Part shown: positions 8,950-16,832 of the stretch, piece by piece
How positions within the stretch are numbered: the stretch's first letter is position 1
Layout: the number at the start of each line of letters is the position of its first letter
Assembly: GCF_001476815.1 (NCBI RefSeq)
Contig: NZ_LDSL01000128.1
Location: 1 to 42,403 of the forward strand
DNA length: 42,403 nucleotides
Reading direction: 5' to 3'
From: Pseudacidovorax intermedius
GTDB lineage: Bacteria > Pseudomonadota > Gammaproteobacteria > Burkholderiales > Burkholderiaceae_C
Notes under the pieces: model-generated
The model's database searches: none
Seen by the model: only the letters and a program-made list of their open reading frames with translations
What the model was told of the DNA's origin: nothing
Program-made: the position numbers and the translations under genes

Positions 8950-9234
8950 ATGCAGCTCCTGGGCCTTCTCAAGCTGGACGACTTCAAGCGCAAACATGCT
9001 GACGCACGTGGGCCGCTTGACGCTTGGCGCTCCGAGGCTGAGCGCTCCCGGTGGACGGGGCCACAGGACATCAAGACCCGGTATCCCAACGCCAGCATCC
9101 TGGCAGACAACAAGGTCATCTTCAACATCATGGGCAACACCTATCGACTGGTCATCAAGGCCAAGTACCGAAACGGCTTGATCCTGATCGAGTGGGTTGG
9201 CACGCATGCTGAGTACGACAAGCAGAAGTTCTAG
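8950..9234 (+). CDS. higB: HigB-family mRNA interferase toxin
   Basis: 94-aa toxin of a type II toxin-antitoxin system; HigB enzymes are RelE-fold, ribosome-dependent mRNA endonucleases. Family pattern is clear: DDFKRKHADARGPLDAW, DIKTRYPNASILADNKVIFNIMGNTYRLV, and THAEYDKQKF at the C-terminus. I chose the ATG at 8950 because MQLLGLLKLDDF fits the usual N-terminus. A good purine-rich site (GAAGGA, 8926-8931) is better spaced for an ATG at 8939, which lies in another frame. Toxin translation may therefore be weak or coupled to that start. The antitoxin follows after 29 bases, in the toxin-first order typical of hig loci. Confidence 0.88.
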   Translation: MQLLGLLKLDDFKRKHADARGPLDAWRSEAERSRWTGPQDIKTRYPNASILADNKVIFNIMGNTYRLVIKAKYRNGLILIEWVGTHAEYDKQKF

Positions 9235-9263
9235 GTCGGACGCAGCACATGAAAGGAACGGAC

Positions 9264-10508
9264 ATGAGGCAACAGGTGAAAGTGATCAAGACGCAGCGTG
9301 ACTACGATGCGGCGATCGCTCGTCTGTCGGCTTTGATGGATGAAGACGTGACGCCGGGTTCCAGCAAGGAAGCCGAGTTGGAATTGCTGGCCCTGGTCAT
9401 CGAGTCTTACGAGCACAGCAAGGTCGAGCCGGTGGTGCTCGACCCGATCGAAGCCATCCTGTTTCGCATGGACCAGCTCGGCCTCAAGAAGGTGGACTTG
9501 GTGCCCTACATGGGCTCGCTGCCCAAGGTGTCCGAGGTGCTCGCGCGCAAGCGCCCGCTCAACCTGGCCATGATTCGAAAACTGCATCAGGGCCTCGGCG
9601 TCCCGGCTGATGTGTTGCTGGCGCAAACCGATGATGCGGTGGATCTGGATGAGGCGCTCCCCTATGACACGGCCAAGTTCCCCTTCAAGGAGATGTTCGC
9701 CCGCGGGTACTTCGAAGGCTTCAACGGCACCCTCCGAGAAGCCAAGGACAAGACGGAAGAATTGATCCGCAGGTTCATGCGCGGCTTCAACCTGCAGCCG
9801 ATCCACCAGGCTCGGCTGCGTGCCCCGATGCACCAGAGCGGCAGTCGCCTGATGGACGAATATGCCCTGCTGACCTGGCATGTGGCGGTGCTCAAGAAGG
9901 CACGTCAACTCAAGCTCAAGTCCGCATTCGTGAAGGGCAGCTTGACCGAGGAGCGCCTGCGCGAGCTGGCCCGCCTGTCGCGGTTCGAACAAGGGCCACG
10001 GCTAGCGCAGGAGTTCCTGGCCGACATGGGCATTGCCCTGGTGTTCGAAGAACACTTCAGCAAGACATACCTCGATGGTGCCGCCATGTTCGATGGCGAT
10101 CTCCCCGTGGTGGCTCTGACCCTGAGACACGACCGGCTCGACAATTTCTGGTTCGCGTTGCTGCACGAACTGGTGCACATCCAAAGACACCTGGGCCCGG
10201 ATCGCTGGTTCATCGCAGACAACCTCGAAGACAAGGTCCATCAACAGACTCAGGAAGAACGCGAGGCCGACGACGGCGCTCGGGACATCTTGATCCCACA
10301 GGCCGAATGGCTTGCCTCGGGGTTGACCGTAGAGCCGACGATGGAGGCCGCGATGGCCTTGGCGGACAAGTTGCGCATTCATCCCACCATCGTGGCTGGG
10401 CGCGTTCGTCACCAAACGGGCAACTGGCGCCTGCTCAGCAGCATCAAGGCGGATGTGCGTCGACTGTTTGCCGACCAACTGCAGGTGACCCGTCCTGAAT
10501 TAGGTTGA
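9264..10508 (+). CDS. HigA-like antitoxin fused to an ImmA/IrrE-type zinc metallopeptidase
   Basis: 414 aa with two parts. Residues 1 to about 120 resemble HigA-type antitoxins with a helix-turn-helix (LGLKKVDLVPYMGSLPKVSEVLARKRPLNLAMIRKLHQGLGVPADVLL). The C-terminal half is an ImmA/IrrE (DUF955) peptidase domain with the zinc motif HELVH at 301-305 and the downstream EEREADDGARDILIP, where an acidic third ligand is expected. I prefer the ATG at 9264 because AAAGGAA lies just upstream; the ATG at 9249 is also in frame. Likely roles are neutralising the HigB-like toxin and repressing the palindrome at 8893-8907. The peptidase could cleave the antitoxin part or another regulator, as ImmA does for ImmR, but no substrate is evident. 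Confidence 0.85.
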   Translation: MRQQVKVIKTQRDYDAAIARLSALMDEDVTPGSSKEAELELLALVIESYEHSKVEPVVLDPIEAILFRMDQLGLKKVDLVPYMGSLPKVSEVLARKRPLNLAMIRKLHQGLGVPADVLLAQTDDAVDLDEALPYDTAKFPFKEMFARGYFEGFNGTLREAKDKTEELIRRFMRGFNLQPIHQARLRAPMHQSGSRLMDEYALLTWHVAVLKKARQLKLKSAFVKGSLTEERLRELARLSRFEQGPRLAQEFLADMGIALVFEEHFSKTYLDGAAMFDGDLPVVALTLRHDRLDNFWFALLHELVHIQRHLGPDRWFIADNLEDKVHQQTQEEREADDGARDILIPQAEWLASGLTVEPTMEAAMALADKLRIHPTIVAGRVRHQTGNWRLLSSIKADVRRLFADQLQVTRPELG

Positions 10509-10575
10509 CACCCAAACAGCCGGCGTTCAGCCGGCCAGGGACGCCCGGTGCACCGCATCGGGCGTTTGCATTTTG

Positions 10576-10583
10576 GTAAGCGT
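10576..10583 (+). repeat. IS66 left terminal inverted repeat core
   Basis: GTAAGCGT. It begins with the GTAA typical of IS66-family ends and is matched exactly by the complement at 13564-13571. Beyond eight bases the two ends agree only at scattered positions. Confidence 0.75.
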
Positions 10584-10629
10584 CCTCTCACCACCGCCTT
10601 GAAGTGCATGCTGCAACACAGCAGCATGC

Positions 10630-11045
10630 GTGCACATGCAAGACAGCGGACACATCCCGATCTGGCCCGGTGAGCGAGTCGAGAGCACCAACGCACGAGG
10701 CCGTCATCGCTACCACGCAGCCTTCAAGGCCTGGATCGTCGAGCAGGCGCAGCAGCCGGGCATGTCGCTGGCGGATTTGGCCATGCGCAACCAGATCAAC
10801 GCGAACCAGTTGCGCCGCTGAGTCGTCGTGCTGCAAAGACCAGGCTGCGCCGAGCCCTCTGCGGTGATGCTGCCCGTCACGCTCGCCGCAGCGCCGCAGC
10901 GCCGCTGCCTGCGGCCGCCACCACCGCATCACCACGGGCCTGCATCGAACTGTCCATCGCCGAGGTCATGATGCGAGTGCACGCGGGTGCGGACACCCAG
11001 ACCCTGCGGGCTGTGCTCGAAGCGCTGAGAGGTGACCTGCGGTGA
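10630..11045 (+). pseudogene. tnpA: IS66 tnpA remnant (nonsense codon and frameshift)
   Basis: The first 63 codons encode a TnpA-like helix-turn-helix (RYHAAFKAWIVEQAQQPGMSLADLAMRNQINANQLRR). The next codon is TGA (10819-10821) where the family has Trp (LRRW). The frame then continues as VVVLQ…AVMLPVTLAA, and the C-terminal part ACIELSIAEVMMRVHAGADTQTLRAVLEALR resumes in another frame from about 10938 and ends at 11045. One stop and at least one frameshift therefore separate recognisable N- and C-terminal halves. The last base triplets overlap the tnpB start. Only the first segment could still be translated. Confidence 0.82.
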
Positions 11046-11386
11046 TCGGCCTTCCCGCCAACGCGCGTGTGTGGCTGGCCGCCGGCCACACCGACATGCG
11101 CAAGGGCTTCGACGGCCTGGCCGCGCAGGTGCAGGGCACGCTGGCGGCCAATCCTTTCGGCGGTCACGTCTTCGTCTTCCGCGGGCGCCGCGGCGACATC
11201 GTCAAGCTGCTGTGGTTCGACGGCCAGGGCCTGCTGCTGGCCAAGTGCCTGGAACGTGAACGCTTCGTGTGGCCAAGCGCGACGCAGGGACGGGTCGTGC
11301 TGACGGCGGCGCAACTGTCGATGCTGCTGGAGGGTATCGACTGGCGCATGCCCGCCAGGACGCACACGCCCTCACTGGCAGCCTGA
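11042..11386 (+). CDS. tnpB: IS66 accessory protein TnpB (Orf2)
   Basis: 114-aa TnpB, required for IS66 transposition in studied members, with unclear biochemical role. Family hallmarks: [40 protein letters not shown]-type segment ([30 protein letters not shown]) and the LE-type C-terminal region [13 protein letters not shown]. It starts at GTG 11042, overlapping the tnpA stop by GTGA. The gene looks intact and of normal length. Confidence 0.92.
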   Translation: MIGLPANARVWLAAGHTDMRKGFDGLAAQVQGTLAANPFGGHVFVFRGRRGDIVKLLWFDGQGLLLAKCLERERFVWPSATQGRVVLTAAQLSMLLEGIDWRMPARTHTPSLAA

Positions 11387-11431
11387 GCCCTGGGCCGAGG
11401 GCTCGCGTGCGCACGCGGGCACGCGTGGCGC

Positions 11432-13021
11432 GTGACGCAGCGCCGAACCTCGGGCACATTACGGCCCGTGCCCAGCCCCAGCGCCCATCCCGAACGACTG
11501 CCCGACGACCCGCAGTGGCTCAAGGGCGAGGTCAAGCGGCTCGAACTGCTGGTGCAGAAGCTGACGCTGCAGCTGGCACGCCAGCAGCGCGCGCGATTCG
11601 GCGCGAGCAGCGAACGCTACGCCGATGGCCAGGCGAGCCTGATCGAGGCCGAGTCCGCTCAGGCAGAACAACCCGCGGCCCCCTCGCCGAAGCCGGCACT
11701 CGCCGCCGCCAACCAGGGCCTGGACCGCAGCCTGCCCGCACATCTGCCCCACGAGCAACTGCTGCTGAGCGCGCCGGCAAGCGAGGCGCACCACGACGCG
11801 CAAGGCCGCCCATGCGGCTGCGCTGCCTGCGGAGGGCGACTGCGGGCATTGGGCCATGACGTCTCGCATCACCTGGAGTACGTGCCCGGGCGCTTCAAGG
11901 TCATCCGCACCGTGCGCGAGAAGCAGGTGTGCACGGCCTGCGAGGCGATCTGGCAGGCCCCTGCGCCCAGCCGTCCGATCCCCCGGGGCCTGGCCGGCGC
12001 GGGCCTGCTGTTGCACGTGATGGTCAGCAAGTATTGCGACCACCTGCCGCTGCACCGTCTCAGCCGCATCTTTGCCCGCGAGGGTGTGCCCATCGAGCGT
12101 GCCACGATGGCCGGCTGGGTCGAGCAGGTCCACACGCTGCTCGAGCCGTTGGTCGCCGCGCTGGGGCGCCACGTGCTGCAAGGCGCGAAGGTGCACGCCG
12201 ACGACACCCCGGTGAAGGTGCTCGCGCCAGGGCGCGGCAAGACCCTCACCGGGCGGCTATGGGTGTATGTGCGCGACGACCGGCCCAGTGCCGGCACCGC
12301 GGCGCCGGCGGCGTGGTTCCGCTACAGCCCCGACCGCAAGGGCGAGCACCCACGCGCGCACCTGCGCGGCTTCGGCGGCATCCTGCAGGCCGATGCCTAT
12401 GCCGGCTGGGGCGGCCTGTACGAGCAGGGCGTGACCGAGGCGGCCTGCTGGGCCCACGCGAGGCGCCCGTGGTGGGACTTGTACGAGCAGCACCGCGGCG
12501 ATGACGGCCTGGCGGCGCAGGCGCTGCGGCGCATCCGGGCGCTGTACGCCATCGAGGCGGACATCCGAGGGCGGCCGCCGGACGTGCGCCGCGCCCAGCG
12601 CCGGGCGCGGGCTGCCCCCCTGCTGCTGGCGTTTCATGCGTGGCTGCACGGCGTGCTGGCCCAGGTCTCGGCCAAGTCGGAATTGGCCAGCGCCGCGCGC
12701 TACAGCCTGGCGCGCTGGCCTGCATTGACGCGCTACGTCGACGACGGGCGCATCGAGATCGACAACTCGGCGGCCGAGCGCGCCATCCGGGGCGTTGCAC
12801 TGGGGCGCAACAACTACCTGTTCATGGGCTCGCACGAGGGCGGGCACCGCGCTGCCAGCCTGTACAGCCTGATGGAGACGGCCAAGCTCAACGCTCTGGA
12901 TCCGCAGGCCTGGCTGCGCGAGGTGCTCGCGCGCATCGCCGATCACCCGGTCAACCGGATCGAGGAGTTGCTGCCGTGGAACATGGCCGCCCAGCCCTGG
13001 GCGCAAAGGAAGGCGGCGTGA
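11432..13021 (+). CDS. tnpC: IS66 transposase TnpC (DDE)
   Basis: Transposase of up to 529 aa that carries out DNA cleavage and strand transfer. An N-terminal leucine-rich helix ([28 protein letters not shown]) is followed by a zinc-finger-like region (CGCAACG and VCTAC), then the DDE core: [18 protein letters not shown] and [21 protein letters not shown], which supply the two Asp and the Glu. The C-terminus has the IS66 tail [13 protein letters not shown]. The frame opens at GTG 11432; a GTG at 11468 is an equally plausible start just before the conserved part. It appears intact. Its stop overlaps the start of the extra gene (GTGA). Confidence 0.93.
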   Translation: MTQRRTSGTLRPVPSPSAHPERLPDDPQWLKGEVKRLELLVQKLTLQLARQQRARFGASSERYADGQASLIEAESAQAEQPAAPSPKPALAAANQGLDRSLPAHLPHEQLLLSAPASEAHHDAQGRPCGCAACGGRLRALGHDVSHHLEYVPGRFKVIRTVREKQVCTACEAIWQAPAPSRPIPRGLAGAGLLLHVMVSKYCDHLPLHRLSRIFAREGVPIERATMAGWVEQVHTLLEPLVAALGRHVLQGAKVHADDTPVKVLAPGRGKTLTGRLWVYVRDDRPSAGTAAPAAWFRYSPDRKGEHPRAHLRGFGGILQADAYAGWGGLYEQGVTEAACWAHARRPWWDLYEQHRGDDGLAAQALRRIRALYAIEADIRGRPPDVRRAQRRARAAPLLLAFHAWLHGVLAQVSAKSELASAARYSLARWPALTRYVDDGRIEIDNSAAERAIRGVALGRNNYLFMGSHEGGHRAASLYSLMETAKLNALDPQAWLREVLARIADHPVNRIEELLPWNMAAQPWAQRKAA

Positions 13022-13530
13022 GCGCGGCTGGCGTGGACTCGCGCCTGCTGGAGGTGCTCGGGCGCGCCAGCAGCCTGGAGCTGCTGCAGCTCAAGGGCGT
13101 GATCGAGCGGATGCTGGCCGATCCGAAGCGCAGTGTGCCCATCCGCCTGAACCTGCATCTGGGGCAGGCGGTGCGGTTCATGGATTGGCGGGACGGCCGG
13201 ATGTGCTCGGGCACGGTGCTGGCCATGAAGGAGACGCAGGCCACGATCCAGGAAGAGGGCACGCGCATCGCCTGGTCCGTGCCCTACACGGCCATCGAGC
13301 CGCCGGCGCATGCGGCCCGGGCTGCAGCCGCACCCGAGCCGCCGGCTGCGCCCCAGCCAGGGCGCAACGACTTGCGCTGCGGCGAGAAGGTGGCCTTCGA
13401 GGACAAGTACCTCAACACCGTCGTGGGGACCATCGTGCGTATCAACCAGCGCACCGCCAGCATCGACCCCGGCGATGGCACTACGTGGCGCGTCGGCTTC
13501 CCGCTGCTGCGCCATGTCGTGGATATCTGA
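13018..13530 (+). CDS. Extra IS66 gene: protein with two SH3/KOW-like repeats, unknown function
   Basis: 170 aa beginning at GTG 13018, which overlaps the tnpC stop by four bases, and lying wholly inside the IS ends. It is not part of the standard tnpA-tnpB-tnpC set. Residues 1-45 look helical ([27 protein letters not shown]). Residues 46-95 and 118-170 form two related segments of the pattern LxxGxxVxFxD…GTV/I…ATI or ASI…WxV. An Ala/Pro-rich linker joins them. The pattern suggests small β-barrels of SH3 or Tudor/KOW type that could bind DNA, RNA or TnpC. That fold is my inference from the repeat spacing. Coupling implies production in step with the transposase. Confidence 0.75.
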   Translation: MSAAGVDSRLLEVLGRASSLELLQLKGVIERMLADPKRSVPIRLNLHLGQAVRFMDWRDGRMCSGTVLAMKETQATIQEEGTRIAWSVPYTAIEPPAHAARAAAAPEPPAAPQPGRNDLRCGEKVAFEDKYLNTVVGTIVRINQRTASIDPGDGTTWRVGFPLLRHVVDI

Positions 13531-13563
13531 CCGCCATAGCCCCGCCCAGAGGGCCTTGGGGAT

Positions 13564-13571
13564 ACGCTTAC
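13564..13571 (-). repeat. IS66 right terminal inverted repeat core
   Basis: ACGCTTAC on the plus strand, the exact complement of the left end. Its outermost TAA (minus strand) supplies an accidental stop to the interrupted pseudogene. Confidence 0.75.
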
Positions 13572-14262
13572 CGATAACCGGCACGCATGCACTGCTCAAA
13601 GAAGCCGACCACATCGAACTGTCCCTGCCCAGGAAAGTTGTGGTGGTGCCACGCCCAGTCGATCACGTTCAGCCCCATCAGTGGTGCATCGGCCATCTGC
13701 ACGAAGAAGAGCTTGGCGCCAACCTCGGCGATGCCCTCGGGACTGTCACCCAACGAAGCCGTGTGGAAGCTGTCGACGAACAGACCCAGATATGGATGGA
13801 TTGGCGCGCTGCACGATGTCCCAGGCTTGGCGCCATTTGTTCACATGCCGGCCCCAAGCGAGTGCCTCTAACCCGATGCGCAGGCCCCTGCGCGCAGCGC
13901 GCTCGGCCAGCACCCGCAACTGCTCGGCCGCGCGCTGCGGCTCGGGCAAGGCCAGCGGTGAGGTGTTGGAGCACACGACCAAGGGGCAGTCCAACGCCTG
14001 CATGAAGTCGTCTTGCGTTCGACCCGCACCAGGCTGCGCGCGAAGCTGTCCGCCGGCATGCCCTCGAAGTCGCGCAAGGGCTGGAACAGTTCGATCTTGA
14101 GACCGTGGTCGGCGCAGCGCGAGCTAAGCCCGGCCGCCGACATGCGTGCATTGGTGGAGTCCGGCTCGAACAATTCGATGCCGCCGAGGCAGCCGCCGCG
14201 ATGGCATCGAGCTTGTTGGCCAGCGTGCCGGACAGCGAGACAGTGCCAATGGAGCGGCGCAT
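13572..14262 (-). pseudogene. quiC: quiC-like 3-dehydroshikimate dehydratase, frameshifted and truncated by IS66
   Basis: The TIM-barrel domain of the bifunctional dehydratase/4-HPPD-like family is readable across three frames: MRRSIGTVSLSGTLANKLDAIAAA, then GIELFEPDSTNARMSAAGL and IELFQPLRDFEGMPADSFARSLVRVERK, then MQALDCPLVVCSNTSPLAL and LEALAWGRHVNKWRQAWDIVQ, then LGLFVDSFHTASLGDSPEGIAEV and KLFFVQMADAPLMG and NFPGQGQFDVVGFFEQCMRAGYR. At least three single-base shifts are seen, near 14190, 14014 and 13790. The C-terminal VOC half is missing because IS66 begins directly after GYR. In intact homologues the enzyme turns 3-dehydroshikimate into protocatechuate. Last gene of the catabolic operon. 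Confidence 0.85.
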
Positions 14263-14281
14263 GGCTTCTTGCTTCGGTGCC

Positions 14282-15022
14282 TCAGTAGACGGCGCGCCCG
14301 CCCGACACGTCGAAGGTGAACCCCGTCGTGAAGCTGCAATCCGGGCCGACGATGAAGGCCACCGTCGCGGCGACATCGTCCACCTGGACGAAGCGCCCCA
14401 TCGGGATGCGGCTCTTCATGTTGGCGATGTGCTCGGGCGTCATCTGCCTGAACAGGTCGGTCTCGGTCATGGCGGGCGCGACGGCGTTGACCATCACGCC
14501 GCTGTCGCACAGTTCGCGCGCGACGGTCTTGGTGAACGAGATGACACCGCCCTTGGCTGCGGCGTAGGCCGCGATGCCCGGTGCGCCTTCCTTGCCCGCC
14601 ATTGACGAAATGTTGACGATGCGACCCTGCTTGCGTTCGCGCATGGCTGGGACCATCACGCGCGTGCAGTAAAAGACCCCGGCCAGGTTCACCCCCATGA
14701 CCTTGTCCCATGTCTCGACGGGGTAGTCCCACATGTTGACCACGGGACCGTTGATGCCCGCGTTGTTGACGAGGATGTCGACCTGGCCTAGGGCCTGCAC
14801 GGTGTCGGCGTAGGCCTGCTCCACGCTGGCGAAGTTGGAGACGTCGACCGACTGAGTCAGCGCCGGCACGAAGCCTGCAGGCTCGCTGCTGAAGCCGTCG
14901 AAGCCAAGGTCCCATAGCGCCACGCGTGCGCCGTCTTGCGTCAGTCGCCGGGCGATGCCCAGGCCGATGCCGCGAGCGCCGCCGGTGACGACGGCGACCT
15001 TTCCAGAAAGAGCGTTCGTCAT
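14282..15022 (-). CDS. Short-chain dehydrogenase/reductase
   Basis: 246-aa NAD(P)-dependent oxidoreductase of the classical SDR family. It has the cofactor motif TGGARGIG near residue 13, NNAG, and the catalytic Ser of ISSMAG with YAAAK; the FDVSGGR tail is also typical. Start ATG 15022 has AGAGGA six bases upstream. The Asp of LWDLG at the end of β2 favours NAD(H), by family rule. It lies between the TIM-barrel gene and the quiC-like pseudogene on the same strand, so it probably oxidises a ring or chain alcohol in the same pathway. Substrate is unknown; automatic tools would likely call it a 3-oxoacyl-ACP reductase, which the context does not support. Confidence 0.9.
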   Translation of the reverse strand: MTNALSGKVAVVTGGARGIGLGIARRLTQDGARVALWDLGFDGFSSEPAGFVPALTQSVDVSNFASVEQAYADTVQALGQVDILVNNAGINGPVVNMWDYPVETWDKVMGVNLAGVFYCTRVMVPAMRERKQGRIVNISSMAGKEGAPGIAAYAAAKGGVISFTKTVARELCDSGVMVNAVAPAMTETDLFRQMTPEHIANMKSRIPMGRFVQVDDVAATVAFIVGPDCSFTTGFTFDVSGGRAVY

Positions 15023-15072
15023 GATGTTTCCTCTGAGGATGGTGAAGTGACGGATCGGAGGCGGTGGGCCGC

Positions 15073-15882
15073 TCAACGCGCGGGTTGGCGCGCCGCAAGC
15101 ACGGCGCGCGCGGCGGCACTGGCGCGCTGGGCGCGTTCGTGCGCGTCCCAGGCCGGATGGGTCGCAGCCGTCGGGACTTCCACGCCCATCGGGATGTCCA
15201 GGGGCAAGGCGTTCAGGTAGTCCAGCAGCGGCAGCTCGCCCTCGCCAGGAAGAAGCCGCCCCTCTCTGGCCTCGGCCACGATCGCCGCATCGCCCGGGTC
15301 GGCGAGCCGGGCATCGCACAGCTGCACCGAGCCGAAGAGCTCGCCGGGCGTGGCGGCCAGTTGTTCGGCCGTGCCGCCAGAACGGTGGAAGTGCAGCAGG
15401 TCCAGCAGGACCTTGCCGTTGGCACGCCCCGCCTTGGTCACGAGCGCGACCGCTTGGCCCAGATTGGCGAGGACCCGAAAGCGCATGAACTCCAGGTCGA
15501 CGACCAGGCCGAACTGGCCTGCCAGGTCGCAGATGACACCGAACCGGTCCACCAGGCGCGCGAAGTCGGTGTCATCGCCCGAGACATTCAAGCGTTGGGC
15601 ACCGAGTTCTGCCGCCAGGGCCAGCGTCGGCGCATAGGCTTCGACCTGCACGTCCGGCGTCAGCGGAATGAATTCCACGTCGTAGACGCCCACGCCCGCG
15701 TCTCGGGCACGTGCGCGCCACGTGGCCAGCGTTGCCGGCGTGAGCGCGTAGGCGACGGCGCCTGGCGCGGCCGGCAGGATGCGGATGCCCACGCTCTGGT
15801 AGCCGGTAGCGGCGGCCAGGTCGAACAAGGCCGGCGGGGCGACATCTAGCGCGGTGAGATGGGCGAGAGAAAGTGCGGTCAT
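15073..15882 (-). CDS. TIM-barrel sugar phosphate isomerase/epimerase-like protein
   Basis: 269 aa, AP-endonuclease-2/xylose-isomerase-like fold. Visible elements include GYQSVGIRILP near the start, VYDVEFIPLTPDV, QRLNVSGDDTDFARLVDRFGVICDLAGQFGLVVDLEFMRFR (a metal-ligand-type Glu in LEFM), VLLDLLHFHRSGG (Asp and His ligands), VQLCDA and GEGELPLLDYLNAL. These positions match metal-site residues of the family. It starts at ATG 15882 and sits between the ABC transporter ATPase and the SDR. Possible roles are isomerase, epimerase or dehydratase in the same catabolic route as the quiC-like gene. The exact reaction cannot be read from sequence. Confidence 0.85.
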   Translation of the reverse strand: MTALSLAHLTALDVAPPALFDLAAATGYQSVGIRILPAAPGAVAYALTPATLATWRARARDAGVGVYDVEFIPLTPDVQVEAYAPTLALAAELGAQRLNVSGDDTDFARLVDRFGVICDLAGQFGLVVDLEFMRFRVLANLGQAVALVTKAGRANGKVLLDLLHFHRSGGTAEQLAATPGELFGSVQLCDARLADPGDAAIVAEAREGRLLPGEGELPLLDYLNALPLDIPMGVEVPTAATHPAWDAHERAQRASAAARAVLAARQPAR

Positions 15883-16007
15883 CGTGTCTACCCGGAGGGC
15901 ATGTCACCGCAGATCAACAGACAAGGCTGCGCCATCCCGGCAATCGATGTGCATCGATAGCGTGGCTGCTCTGTGCTGGCCGAAGCGGTGTCGCCGTGCG
16001 GCGTTGG

Positions 16008-16802
16008 TTACTTGTGGAGGATCTGTCCGAGGAAGTCGCGCAGGCGTTCATGGCGGGGCGCCGTGAAGAACTCCTCGGGCGGCGCCTGCTCGACGATCTC
16101 GCCGCGGTCCATGAACAGCACGCGGTCGGCCACGCTGCGGGCAAAGCCCATCTCGTGCGTGACGCACAGCATGGTCATGCCCTCGTCGGCCAAGCCGATC
16201 ATGGTGTCCAGGACCTCCTTGACCATCTCCGGATCCAGGGCCGAGGTGGGCTCGTCGAACAGCATGATCTTGGGCGTCATGCACAAGGCCCGCGCGATCG
16301 CCACGCGCTGCTGCTGGCCGCCCGAGAGTTGTGCAGGGTACTTGCGGGCGTGGTCTGGAATGCGCACGCGGGTCAGGTACTTCATGGCGATGGCTTCGGC
16401 GTCGCCCTTGCTCGTGCCGCGCACCTTCATCGGCGCCAACATGCAGTTCTCCAGCACCGTCAGGTGCGGAAACAGGTTGAACTGCTGAAACACCATGCCG
16501 ACTTCGGCGCGCACGGCCTGCACGCTCTTCGTGCTGGCGCCGAGGTCGATCCCATCGACGACGATCCGGCCCTTCTGGAAGGGCTCCAGCCTGTTGATGC
16601 AGCGGATCGTCGTCGACTTTCCAGAGCCCGATGGCCCGCAGATCACGATGCGTTCGCCCTTGCGCACCTTCAGGTTGACGTCAGTGAGCACGCGCATGCT
16701 GCCGTACCACTTGCTAACGTCCTCCATGGAGATGATCGTCTCGTCGCTGGCAACATGGGCGACCGCATGGTCTGCCGTGATACCTGAATCTGTGGGAAGC
16801 AT
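16008..16802 (-). CDS. ABC transporter ATP-binding protein, polar amino acid (PAAT) type
   Basis: 264-aa ATPase of the GlnQ/HisP group. Walker A GPSGSGKST, Q-loop VFQQFNLFPHLTVLEN, signature LSGGQQQRVAIARAL, Walker B IMLFDEPTSALDP and H-loop VTHEMGFA are all intact. It ends with ERLRDFLGQILHK, typical of the group. It works with the two permeases and the binding protein encoded upstream on the same strand. The N-terminal 20 or so residues before the nucleotide-binding domain are not conserved, so the true start could be the ATG at MEDVSKWYG. Confidence 0.95.
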   Translation of the reverse strand: MLPTDSGITADHAVAHVASDETIISMEDVSKWYGSMRVLTDVNLKVRKGERIVICGPSGSGKSTTIRCINRLEPFQKGRIVVDGIDLGASTKSVQAVRAEVGMVFQQFNLFPHLTVLENCMLAPMKVRGTSKGDAEAIAMKYLTRVRIPDHARKYPAQLSGGQQQRVAIARALCMTPKIMLFDEPTSALDPEMVKEVLDTMIGLADEGMTMLCVTHEMGFARSVADRVLFMDRGEIVEQAPPEEFFTAPRHERLRDFLGQILHK

Positions 16803-16832
16803 CTGGAGTCTCGCTCGGGATCGTTGCGGCGC

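Larger units (their letters stand above)
10576..13571 (+). mobile_element. IS66-family insertion sequence with an extra fourth gene
   Basis: 2996 bp. Ends match over GTAAGCGT (10576-10583 and the complement at 13564-13571), with weaker similarity inward, as expected for IS66. Gene order is tnpA (broken), tnpB, tnpC and a coupled accessory gene. The 8-bp flanks (GCATTTTG on the left, CGATAACC on the right) differ, so no target duplication remains; a deletion or recombination at one end is likely. The right end cuts a quiC-like pseudogene. Disrupted tnpA suggests the copy can no longer move unaided. Confidence 0.85.

Noticed and set aside
8939-9181. Open frame starting at ATG 8939 with the best ribosome binding site
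   Set aside because: Its protein is Ser/Trp/Arg-rich without family similarity, while the overlapping frame gives a clear HigB-type toxin.
13568-13753. A separate small gene ending in GYR
   Set aside because: It is the last readable piece of the quiC-like pseudogene; its stop codon comes from the IS66 end.
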